Source: Candidatus Mesolinea sp.
Lineage (GTDB): Bacteria > Chloroflexota > Anaerolineae > Anaerolineales > Anaerolineaceae
Assembly (NCBI GenBank): GCA_003445715.1
Contig: DMCS01000067.1
Span: 1-6,492 of the forward strand
Length of the DNA stretch: 6,492 nucleotides
Direction: 5' to 3'
The notes under the pieces were generated by a model, which had not been told where the DNA came from, did no database searches, and saw only the letters and a list, made by a program, of their open reading frames with translations. Below, piece by piece: positions 1-5,690 of the stretch; the first letter of the stretch is position 1, and each line of letters starts with the position of its first letter. Both the position numbers and the translations under genes were made by a program.

Positions 1-33
1 AACTTGTTTTTCAACACCCTCTACAAAAATTGC

Positions 34-64
34 TTGACAAAAGTGCGGATTCTTATGATATACT
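34..64 (+). promoter_or_regulatory. Probable sigma-70-type promoter of rplS
   Basis: A perfect -35 hexamer TTGACA lies at 34-39, and an extended -10 element TGATATACT at 56-64. The spacer to TATACT (59-64) is 19 bp, longer than the usual 17, which the TG extension could offset; the register GATATA at 57-62 would give 17 bp. Transcription would begin near 71, just at the start of the leader hairpin, about 57 bases before the gene. The position directly upstream of rplS and the match to both hexamers make this the best promoter in the window. Confidence 0.75.
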
Positions 65-72
65 AAACCTTC

Positions 73-98
73 GCACCGACCGGCAAGCCGGAGTGTGC
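73..98 (+). promoter_or_regulatory. Leader hairpin upstream of rplS, possible autoregulatory element
   Basis: The 5' leader can fold into a symmetrical two-part hairpin. GCAC (73-76) pairs with GTGC (95-98), CGA and AGT form a 3x3 internal loop, and CCGG (80-83) pairs with CCGG (88-91) around a CAAG tetraloop. It would sit at the very 5' end of the transcript from the promoter at 34-64. L19 genes of low-GC Gram-positive bacteria are known to carry L19 leader structures that bind the protein. Whether this hairpin plays that role is inference. It lacks a U-run, so it is not a terminator. Confidence 0.4.
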
Positions 99-127
99 TA
101 TGGAAATTAGTATAAAAATAGGAAGCT

Positions 128-481
128 ATGATGAACGATACCGAATTACTTAAATCTGTTGAAGCCGAGAAGAACCCGGAGATCCCTAATCTCTTCCCTG
201 GGGACTCGGTCAGCGTGCACTACAAAATCAAGGAAGGCGACCGCGAACGCATTCAGGAGTTTAAGGGCATTGTGCTCTATACGCGTGGTTCCGGAAATAA
301 CGCCACGTTTACAGTTCGCCGCATTGCCAGCAACGGTATCGGCGTGGAACGCACCTTCCTGGTTAACTCTCCGCGCATCGCCAAGGTGGTGGTAGAACGG
401 CACAACAAAGTCCGCCGCGCCCGCTTGTATTACCTGCGCGAACGCACCGGCAAGAGTGCCCGCCTCAAGCAGCGCTTCTAA
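128..481 (+). CDS. rplS: 50S ribosomal protein L19
   Basis: This encodes the large-subunit protein L19, which binds 23S rRNA near the interface with the 30S subunit. The 117 residues match the usual bacterial length of about 115-120. Family features run in order: the acidic N-terminal helix, PGD at 24-26 opening the beta-barrel, FKGIVL at 45-50, the conserved core from about 61 to 77 (FTVRR, SNGIGVERTF), and the basic tail RRARLYYLRER at 96-106. Two adjacent ATGs occur at 128 and 131. The Shine-Dalgarno AGGAAG (120-125) is only 2 bases from the first but 5 from the second, so initiation at 131 is more likely and the protein would be one residue shorter. It has its own promoter and terminator, so it appears monocistronic. 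The usual neighbours rpsP, rimM and trmD are not seen in the 127 bases upstream. Confidence 0.97.
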   Translation: MMNDTELLKSVEAEKNPEIPNLFPGDSVSVHYKIKEGDRERIQEFKGIVLYTRGSGNNATFTVRRIASNGIGVERTFLVNSPRIAKVVVERHNKVRRARLYYLRERTGKSARLKQRF

Positions 482-510
482 ATTCACGCCCCGTATTGGG
501 ATGATACCCC

Positions 511-563
511 AAGCCTTTTCTGACGAGCTCACAAGCTCACCTATCCAGAAAAGGCTTTTTCTT
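511..563 (+). terminator. Strong intrinsic terminator of rplS
   Basis: A perfect 12-bp stem forms between AAGCCTTTTCTG (511-522) and CAGAAAAGGCTT (546-557). The 23-base loop holds a second small stem, GAGCT (525-529) with AGCTC (534-538). A U-tract follows at 556-560, then CTT. It starts 29 bases after the rplS stop. There is no T-run on the other strand, so it acts in the plus direction only. Confidence 0.9.
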
Positions 564-583
564 GCCATTGCTAACTGACGCTT

Positions 584-1306
584 ATGCCTGATCAGCCGCT
601 CATTGCCCTCATCGCCACCCGCCAAACGCATCCCAAACGTGCGCCGACCTACGAAATCCCACAAGCCTACCTCGACGCCATCCTCACCGCCGGTGGGTTG
701 CCAATCCTGCTGCCGGCGAGCCTGCCCCTCGCAGCGCTGCCTAGGCTCGTGGCAAACTTTGACGGTTTTGTGCTCAGCGGCGGCGGAGATGTGGACCTTA
801 TGCACTATGGCGGCAGAGCCAACGCAAACGTGCATGCCATCGACGCTGAGCGCGATGCTTTTGAACTTTCGCTCATTCCGCTTGTGCTCGCGGCGGATAA
901 ACCTTTGCTCGCGATTTGCCGCGGCGTACAGGTCCTCAACGTAGCATTGGGCGGCAGCTTGTACGAAGACATCGCCAGCGCCTTGCCCGCAGCCCTGCGG
1001 CACGACTGGTACCCCAACTACCAGCGTGATTATTTAGCCCACACAGTAGAGGTCGAGCCAGGCAGCCGCTTAGCCGAAATCCTGGGCACGCGCAAGCTGC
1101 GCACCAACAGCCTGCATCACCAAGCCATCCGGCAACCTGCACCCGCCCTGGAGGTGGTAGCTTACGCAGAAGATGGCGTGATCGAGGCGGTGGAGCTGCC
1201 CGGGAAGCGCTTTGCCATCGGCGTGCAATGGCACCCGGAGTGCCTGCCCGATGAGCCGGCTATGCAGAGACTGTTTTCAGAATTTGTCAAAGCTGCCCAC
1301 GAATAA
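584..1306 (+). CDS. Peptidase C26 / gamma-glutamyl-gamma-aminobutyrate hydrolase-like (PuuD-like) class I amidotransferase
   Basis: The product is a cytoplasmic class I glutamine-amidotransferase-fold hydrolase. The family cleaves gamma-glutamyl amides; PuuD releases GABA from gamma-glutamyl-GABA in putrescine breakdown. In 240 residues, close to the family norm of about 250, it shows SGGGDV at 65-70, the nucleophile elbow ICRGVQ with Cys112, the HHQ motif at 178-180, and the catalytic GVQWHPE with His217 and Glu219. The Cys-His-Glu triad is therefore complete. The N-terminus PLIALIATRQ fits the usual first strand, which supports this ATG, although no Shine-Dalgarno is visible. The ATG lies only about 20 bases past the rplS terminator, so any promoter must overlap it. 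No other putrescine-pathway genes are near, so the true substrate is unknown. GC-rich codon use matches murI. Confidence 0.88.
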   Translation: MPDQPLIALIATRQTHPKRAPTYEIPQAYLDAILTAGGLPILLPASLPLAALPRLVANFDGFVLSGGGDVDLMHYGGRANANVHAIDAERDAFELSLIPLVLAADKPLLAICRGVQVLNVALGGSLYEDIASALPAALRHDWYPNYQRDYLAHTVEVEPGSRLAEILGTRKLRTNSLHHQAIRQPAPALEVVAYAEDGVIEAVELPGKRFAIGVQWHPECLPDEPAMQRLFSEFVKAAHE

Positions 1307-1336
1307 TAGATTTTCTAAGCATATCGTGTGTATAAT
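1307..1336 (+). promoter_or_regulatory. Candidate promoter of the HNH endonuclease gene
   Basis: A consensus -10 TATAAT lies at 1331-1336 in the 80-base gap after the peptidase gene. The only -35 candidate at a plausible distance is TAGATT (1307-1312), a 3 of 6 match with an 18-bp spacer. Transcription would begin near 1343, giving a leader of about 44 bases. The position immediately after the peptidase stop suggests the nuclease gene is separately transcribed. Confidence 0.5.
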
Positions 1337-1386
1337 AGTTAAGGTAATTTAGCAAGCTCTCTTCAAATTCAGTCAGTGTGTAAATC

Positions 1387-2298
1387 ATGATCAATGCTTA
1401 TATTGGCATAACTGACGAAAGATGGTTTTCTACCCTGCGGGCTCAACCCGACCTCGATGAAGTTAACTTTTGGCTGCCTACCGGCCGGAGTTTTAAAGCC
1501 CTTCAGCCAGGCGAGCTATTTCTGTTCAAATTGCATTCACCCAAAAACTACATTGTAGGAGGGGGAATATTCTGCCATTACAGTAGGATCCCTGTGTCGA
1601 TGGCGTGGGAAGCTTTCGGGGTTAAAAATGGGGCTGAGAGTCTCGAGGAATTAAAGCTAAAAATTGCTCGTTATCGTCAAGGTGAGAATGCGCATCAAGA
1701 TGATTTTTACATAGGCTGTATCATCCTGGAACAACCCTTCTTCTTACCAGAAGAAAAATGGATTCCTGCTCCTCCAGACTGGAGGGGTAGCATTCAATCT
1801 GGCAAACGTTATGATCTTTCGGTAGAACCTGGCTCAACAATCCTCAGGCAATTACAGCGGACGAATATTTCCCCACAACTCATCCGCGAAGGACGTGCCA
1901 GATATGGCGAACCTACTACAGTACTACCTAGATTAGGGCAAGGCGCATTTAGAGTGTTGGTCACAGATGCTTATGAACGCCATTGTGCAATCTCTGGCGA
2001 GAAGATTCTCCCCGTATTAGATGCTGCGCATATTAAAAGTTATAAAGAAGGCGGAGAGCATCTTATAACGAACGGCGTCTTGTTGCGTCAAGATATTCAC
2101 ACGCTCTTTGATAAAGGATATCTCACTATCACCCCAGAGTACCGTGTCGAGGTTAGCCGCAGGCTCAAGGATGAGTTTGATAACGGCAAGGACTATTTTC
2201 GTTTTCACGGTCAACCAATTAGTTTGCCCCCTAAACCGGATGACCGACCCGATCGGGACTTCCTTGCCTGGCATAACCAATATACCTATAGGGGGTGA
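1387..2298 (+). CDS. HNH endonuclease with N-terminal PUA/EVE-like domain, restriction-like
   Basis: A putative DNA endonuclease of 303 residues. The C-terminal third carries an HNH_2-type domain (as in COG3440-like proteins): Cys200 in ERHCAISG, DAAHI with His215, NGVLL with Asn229, and DIHTLFD with His238, followed by GYLTI. This is the His-Asn-His arrangement of the beta-beta-alpha-metal fold. The N-terminal part (about 1-135) has features recalling PUA-superfamily (EVE/ASCH-like) domains: NFWLPTG at 27-33, LQPGELFLFK at 39-48, and YIVGGGIF at 55-62. In related enzymes such domains read modified bases, so a modification-dependent restriction role is inferred, not shown. An in-frame stop at 1381 fixes this ATG as the first possible start; no Shine-Dalgarno is seen. 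It is distinctly AT-richer than the peptidase and murI genes on either side, suggesting acquisition by transfer. No methyltransferase is adjacent. Confidence 0.85.
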   Translation: MINAYIGITDERWFSTLRAQPDLDEVNFWLPTGRSFKALQPGELFLFKLHSPKNYIVGGGIFCHYSRIPVSMAWEAFGVKNGAESLEELKLKIARYRQGENAHQDDFYIGCIILEQPFFLPEEKWIPAPPDWRGSIQSGKRYDLSVEPGSTILRQLQRTNISPQLIREGRARYGEPTTVLPRLGQGAFRVLVTDAYERHCAISGEKILPVLDAAHIKSYKEGGEHLITNGVLLRQDIHTLFDKGYLTITPEYRVEVSRRLKDEFDNGKDYFRFHGQPISLPPKPDDRPDRDFLAWHNQYTYRG

Positions 2299-2344
2299 TC
2301 CCTCCGCAAAGTCGTTATAGCTCATCAAGATTGGCGCAAGCCCA

Positions 2345-2353
2345 TGTTAAAAT
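2345..2353 (+). promoter_or_regulatory. Extended -10 element placed for a leaderless murI transcript
   Basis: TGTTAAAAT at 2345-2353 reads as an extended -10 (TG, one base, TAAAAT). Its last base is 7 bases before the A of the murI ATG at 2361, so transcription would begin at or within a base of the start codon. The -35 region at the right distance (TCAAGA, 2325-2330) matches only 3 of 6. The gene has no Shine-Dalgarno, which agrees with leaderless initiation. Confidence 0.5.
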
Positions 2354-2360
2354 AACCTGC

Positions 2361-3197
2361 ATGCAAACCGCATCCTCTTCTCACCAGCCCATTGGCGTCT
2401 ACGACTCCGGCGTCGGGGGGCTCTCGGTGCTGCGTGCCATCCGCGCCACGCTGCCGCACGAAGACCTACTCTACCTGGGCGACCAAGCCAACGTACCCTA
2501 CGGCGAGCGCTCGCTTGAGGAGCTGCGAGAACTAGTTCGCGGCGTTACGCGCTTTATGCTCGCGCAGGGCGCCAAGCTGATCGTCATCGCCTGTAATACC
2601 GCCTCGGCTGCAGCGCTGAAAGCATTGCGCCAGGAGTATCCCCATGTACCTTTTGTGGGCATGGAACCAGCGGTCAAACCCGCTGCCGAGCAGACCCATA
2701 GCGGCAAGGTCGGCGTTTTGGCTACGCCTTCCACCTTCCAAGGGGAGTTGTATGCCTCTGTGGTGGAGCGCTTTGCCAGTAGTGTGGAAATTTACCAGGA
2801 GACCTGCCCCGGCTTGGTCAGTCAGATCGAGAAAGGCCGGCTGGAAACGCCCAAAACCCGCCAGATCCTGGAGGCAGCTTTGCTGCCGCTCATGGCGCGC
2901 GGCGTGGATACCCTCGTGATGGGCTGCACGCATTTTCCTTTCGTTATCCCGCTCATTGAGCAGATTACGGAGGGCAAAGCCCGCGTGATCGACCCGGCGC
3001 CGGCGGTGGCACGCCAAACACAACGGGTGCTCGATGAGCGCGGCTTGCTCAACCCACAGCCAGCTGCTGGAACAACGCGTTACCATACCACCAGCGACCC
3101 AGCAAAGTTTGCCCGCGTTTTGCCCCGCTTGATCGACGTGCAGGCGCCCGTCCAAGCCTTGCGTTGGCAAGGCAAAGACCTAACCCCCATTAATTAG
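2361..3197 (+). CDS. murI: Glutamate racemase
   Basis: This cytoplasmic, cofactor-independent enzyme interconverts L- and D-glutamate and supplies D-Glu for MurD in peptidoglycan synthesis. From the ATG at 2361 the protein has 278 residues, matching the family (about 265-285). Signatures are PIGVYDSGVGGLSVL from residue 10 with the catalytic-site Asp15-Ser16, VPYGER at 45-50, the first catalytic cysteine in IACNT (Cys78), and the second in MGCTHFP (Cys189). Both racemase bases are present, so it should be active. The frame is open back to a GTG at 2295 that overlaps the HNH stop codon. The extra 22 residues do not resemble the family N-terminus, so 2361 is preferred. It converges on the Nudix gene with only 4 bp between stops and no visible terminator. 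Codon use is GC-rich, as for the peptidase. Confidence 0.96.
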   Translation: MQTASSSHQPIGVYDSGVGGLSVLRAIRATLPHEDLLYLGDQANVPYGERSLEELRELVRGVTRFMLAQGAKLIVIACNTASAAALKALRQEYPHVPFVGMEPAVKPAAEQTHSGKVGVLATPSTFQGELYASVVERFASSVEIYQETCPGLVSQIEKGRLETPKTRQILEAALLPLMARGVDTLVMGCTHFPFVIPLIEQITEGKARVIDPAPAVARQTQRVLDERGLLNPQPAAGTTRYHTTSDPAKFARVLPRLIDVQAPVQALRWQGKDLTPIN

Positions 3198-3201
3198 TGC
3201 C

Positions 3202-3699
3202 TTAGAGATAAAACAGACGCAGCAGCGCCATAGAGATGGCAGCCTGCCAGCTCAGCTCGCGAATTTGACCATCGGCAACGGCATCCTCCATCTGCTGGCG
3301 GGTCTGCAGGTGCACGGAAGGAGCAGGCTCACTGCCGGCTGGTTTGGCTTGGCGCGCGAGGAAGTAATAACGCCGTCCAAAGCCGCGGTCCACATCGTTG
3401 ATGAAGTCACCAAGGAAAACCCAATCGGGCGAGGTGTAGCCAGCTTCTTGCAGCAGGATGCGCTGGGCAGCCCGCAAGGGCTCCTCGGCGGGCTCCAGAG
3501 CTCCGCCAGGCGGGGCAAAGATGGACCCTCTGACGGCATAGCCACTGCGCTCTAACATGACAAAACGCCCGCGCTCATCCACCGCCACCACCATGACGGC
3601 TTCGGGGGCATCCAGCCAGGTCCAGTCGGTAATTTCACTGCCATCCGGCAGGATGACATGCCGCTCTTCGACGGTCAACTGAGGCTTACGCTCCAGCAA
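3202..3699 (-). CDS. Nudix hydrolase, ADP-ribose pyrophosphatase-like, with degenerate Nudix box
   Basis: The Nudix fold normally hydrolyses nucleoside diphosphates linked to another moiety; the style here (ILPDGSE, VMVVAVDERGRFVMLER, FAPPGG) is closest to ADP-ribose/ADP-sugar pyrophosphatases. Numbering is from the TTG at 3699. The box begins G66, keeps E72, R80, E85 and G87, but the consensus REUxEE reads R80-I-L-L-Q-E85. Two of three metal-binding glutamates are therefore Ile81 and Gln84, so catalysis may be weak, altered or lost. Start choice is uncertain. TTG 3699 has no Shine-Dalgarno, while the frame stays open upstream to 3777 and encodes INPWRTVSRK, which looks like this family's real N-terminus. 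That points to a start near 3735 with no ATG, GTG or TTG. It is GC-rich, unlike the DUF429 gene just upstream on the same strand. Confidence 0.85.
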   Translation of the reverse strand: MLERKPQLTVEERHVILPDGSEITDWTWLDAPEAVMVVAVDERGRFVMLERSGYAVRGSIFAPPGGALEPAEEPLRAAQRILLQEAGYTSPDWVFLGDFINDVDRGFGRRYYFLARQAKPAGSEPAPSVHLQTRQQMEDAVADGQIRELSWQAAISMALLRLFYL

Positions 3700-3729
3700 T
3701 ATTTTTCGAGATACAGTTCGCCACGGGTT

Positions 3730-3756
3730 AATAATAGTTTCTACTCCTGAATTATA
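3730..3756 (-). promoter_or_regulatory. TATAAT box and Shine-Dalgarno-like AGGAG upstream of the Nudix gene
   Basis: On the minus strand a consensus -10 TATAAT spans 3756-3751 and an AGGAG spans 3748-3744. AGGAG is 8 bases from an ATT codon at 3735-3733 and 11 from the next ATT at 3732-3730, both in frame with the Nudix protein. The two signals compete: if TATAAT is used, transcription starts near 3744 and the AGGAG is mostly outside the mRNA. With read-through from the DUF429 gene, AGGAG would be present and well spaced for an AUU start. No good -35 was found (GTGTCA at 3777-3772 leaves a 15-bp spacer). Confidence 0.45.
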
Positions 3757-3767
3757 CCTGCATAAAA

Positions 3768-4505
3768 TTATGACACACTAACCTTACTTGTATCATAGAA
3801 ATAAACGATTTCCATAGGCAGGCCATACGAATCAATTTCAGGTACTTCTGGGATGGAAAGGAGTTTATCAAATCCTTTTTTTGCAGTAATTGATGCTACA
3901 AGAGCATCAAGGACATCATCGAGGGCCAAGTCTCGGCGGAGCCAATTTTTTGAGGCATATTTGATAACTTCTTCCGTTTGTGGATAGATAGTTTTGAGAA
4001 GCTCTAAACGTTCAGAGCGTCCTTCTTCTTTCTTCTTTGAATGCAGCATAGGATGACTACCTGCCAGAGCCCAAAAACACACTTCCGGATGGGTTTCCCT
4101 AATATGCGATCTGGATAAGGCATCATTTATGAGTAGGTTGTTCACTTCGCGTATTTTTGGTAGGATACTCCAAGTCTGCAAAGAGAGTTTCCGTCCAGTC
4201 ATTCGCGTATTGATCTGGCAGGCTTGTTCGTAGCTGCTAGCAGCCAGGGCTTCCCTGCAAGGCGCAGGGAAAACGCTTGAAGCCCGCTTTGGACCAAGCA
4301 TTTCCCTGGCTTTTTTATCACAGTGACGCTCGTCACAGCCACTATCTCGCAAACCGATCGGTATGTCAATTAGTATTAATGAAGCCCGCTTGCATTCATT
4401 CCAAAGGCTTGCAATATCTGGAAATATGTCGACTTTCCAATTATCGTCATCAGTAAGTTCAACTATTATCCAGCCATTCTTACAACCATCTACGCCAACG
4501 AACAT
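3768..4505 (-). CDS. DUF429 family protein, predicted RNase H-fold nuclease
   Basis: The family (DUF429, COG2410-type) is predicted to have an RNase H-like fold, but its activity is not established. This 245-residue protein shows the expected order: MFVGVDGCKNGW at 1-12 with Asp6, LILIDIPIGL at 43-52 with Asp47, SSVFPAPCREAL at 76-87, ETHPEVCFWAL at 137-147 with Glu141, and DLALDDVLDALVA at 192-204 with Asp196, Asp197 and Asp200. These acidic residues could form a two-metal site, so the protein looks intact. ATG 4505 is preceded by GAGGAA (4516-4511) at good spacing, which settles the start. It is AT-rich like the NucS-like gene upstream and unlike the Nudix gene downstream. It lies 40 bases after a 41-codon ORF and 32-68 bases before the Nudix start, so cotranscription is plausible. 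Confidence 0.88.
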   Translation of the reverse strand: MFVGVDGCKNGWIIVELTDDDNWKVDIFPDIASLWNECKRASLILIDIPIGLRDSGCDERHCDKKAREMLGPKRASSVFPAPCREALAASSYEQACQINTRMTGRKLSLQTWSILPKIREVNNLLINDALSRSHIRETHPEVCFWALAGSHPMLHSKKKEEGRSERLELLKTIYPQTEEVIKYASKNWLRRDLALDDVLDALVASITAKKGFDKLLSIPEVPEIDSYGLPMEIVYFYDTSKVSVS

Positions 4506-4545
4506 CTTTATTCCTCAATTAATGTGAAAGGTGTGAAATACGACC

Positions 4546-4671
4546 TTATTTTACGATATCCATAAGGATGCTTGTTATCTCGTCAACATGGTGGTACCAG
4601 TTTTCAATAGGAATACCGACATAATGCTTAGGATAATTTGGCGGGATTGTAAGATAAGACGACAGATCCAT
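4546..4671 (-). CDS. Candidate 41-residue microprotein, unrecognised
   Basis: I do not recognise this protein. A complete ORF of 41 codons plus stop begins at ATG 4671-4669 and ends at TAA 4548-4546; an in-frame stop at 4683-4681 fixes the start. The composition looks protein-like: MDLSSYLTIPPNYPKHYVGI opens it, followed by an aromatic-histidine patch ENWYHHVDE at about 24-32 and a short amphipathic end (ITSILMDIVK). There is no signal peptide or long membrane segment. It occupies the 258-base gap between the NucS-like and DUF429 genes on the same strand, 40 bases before DUF429. The Shine-Dalgarno is poor (an A-rich GAAAAAG). A weak promoter (TTGCCG 4719-4714, TATTAA 4697-4692, 16-bp spacer) could serve it. 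It might also be a remnant of a larger gene or a chance ORF. Confidence 0.4.
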   Translation of the reverse strand: MDLSSYLTIPPNYPKHYVGIPIENWYHHVDEITSILMDIVK

Positions 4672-4763
4672 GCTTTTTCGTTAATTGATAATTAATAATT
4701 GGAGAACTTAGCCCGGCAAAGTACAGACATAGCTAAGAAATTTGCCTCTGAGCTCTTAATTCT

Positions 4764-5669
4764 TTACAGCTGCTCAATCTTTAGCTCCCAACCATAGCGA
4801 TATATCTTTATTCCGCTCAGTTTCTTGAAATCTTCTTCAAAGGCTGGCATGACACCTTTACAGACGAGGATCCCACGAGATTTTCGGTGGGTTTCCTTAT
4901 CAACCCAACTCATATATCCCCTCAACTGATTAATAGCTTTCCTACCGATCTTATCGATTTTTAATTCAACAATCACAGGGGTTCCATCAGGGTCTTCAAA
5001 GAGCAAATCAATCCTTCCTTTGTCTGTGTCAAGTTGTCTGGCTATTAATTTTAAATTTCCACCGATTAATCGGGGATGCTTCTCAATGAAATTTTCTAAG
5101 TCTTTTTCAATAATCTCAGTAACCTCATCAGTAGACAAAATAATATCTAAATATTTGATGTCGCTCTCAGAAGACTTAATTGCATTCAGAAGAATTTCGA
5201 CATCCTTTTCGGTCAATTCCCTCCACGCTCTCGTTGCAGAGACTATGGACCGGTCTTCAGTCCTTCCTTCCGGAAATTTGATACTAAGAGAAAGCTTTTC
5301 TGCCAAGGACCTATCAAAAAGTAAGGGTTTATCTAAGACTCTAGATGTAATTGGGTCCCCGAATAACACCACATCTTCTTTGTATTTTTCTTTTTCGGGG
5401 TCAAGAAAATCTACAATATGCGGATTTTTGTACTTTGCTACAATATTTCGATCTTTAACAGCTTCAGCGGTATCGAGTACGCGATCTACGACATAATAAG
5501 CAGTTATATACTTTTTATTTCGGATCGTAGTGTGAAAAAAGACGTAATCACCTTTATTTAGATCGTTTTTAAGTTTTTTTGCCCTCCTGCTAGCATCACC
5601 ATAAGTGAATTCAGAAAACAGGGGATCTTGATGTTTGACTAGGTGGACGTATGGAATAAGTAGGTTCAT
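4764..5669 (-). CDS. NucS/EndoMS-like (DUF91) nuclease with extra N-terminal domain
   Basis: A 301-residue protein whose C-terminal part (about 183-270) matches the NucS/EndoMS (DUF91) PD-(D/E)XK nuclease domain. That family includes mismatch- and branched-DNA-cutting enzymes of archaea and actinobacteria. Visible motifs are EKDLENFIEKHPRLIG at 188-203, GRIDLLFED at 218-226 with Asp221, VIVELK at 232-237 with Glu235 and Lys237, and KAINQLRGY at 244-252 with Gln248, so the catalytic set appears complete. Instead of the NucS N-terminal domain, residues 1-115 hold TYGD, KGDYVFFHTT at 39-48 and YITAYYVVDRV at 54-64. This looks PUA/EVE-like by inference; a long linker follows. A role in DNA repair or in modification-dependent cleavage is therefore possible. 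ATG 5669 is preceded by AAAGGAAA (5681-5674). It is the most AT-rich gene here, suggesting transfer. Confidence 0.85.
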   Translation of the reverse strand: MNLLIPYVHLVKHQDPLFSEFTYGDASRRAKKLKNDLNKGDYVFFHTTIRNKKYITAYYVVDRVLDTAEAVKDRNIVAKYKNPHIVDFLDPEKEKYKEDVVLFGDPITSRVLDKPLLFDRSLAEKLSLSIKFPEGRTEDRSIVSATRAWRELTEKDVEILLNAIKSSESDIKYLDIILSTDEVTEIIEKDLENFIEKHPRLIGGNLKLIARQLDTDKGRIDLLFEDPDGTPVIVELKIDKIGRKAINQLRGYMSWVDKETHRKSRGILVCKGVMPAFEEDFKKLSGIKIYRYGWELKIEQL

Positions 5670-5690
5670 TTTATTTCCTTTCAGTTTAGC

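Noticed and set aside
146..1003. Long open frame of 285 codons on the minus strand
   Set aside because: It lies antisense to rplS, its terminator and the peptidase gene, all of which are well supported; its sequence is low in family-like motifs and reflects GC-rich codon bias.
2295..2360. GTG start for murI overlapping the HNH stop codon
   Set aside because: The 22 extra residues do not resemble the racemase N-terminus, and the ATG at 2361 directly precedes the conserved PIGVYDSGVGG segment and has a fitting -10.
2532..3170. Open frame of 212 codons on the minus strand
   Set aside because: It is antisense to murI, whose catalytic motifs are clear; it is a GC-bias shadow.
4707..4737. CTTAGC/GCTAAG inverted repeat as a terminator of the NucS-like gene
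   Set aside because: Only 6 bp pair across a 19-base loop and no U-run follows.
5020..5496. Open frame of 158 codons on the plus strand
   Set aside because: It is antisense to the NucS-like gene and rich in Ser and Phe, as expected for the complement of an AT-rich coding strand.
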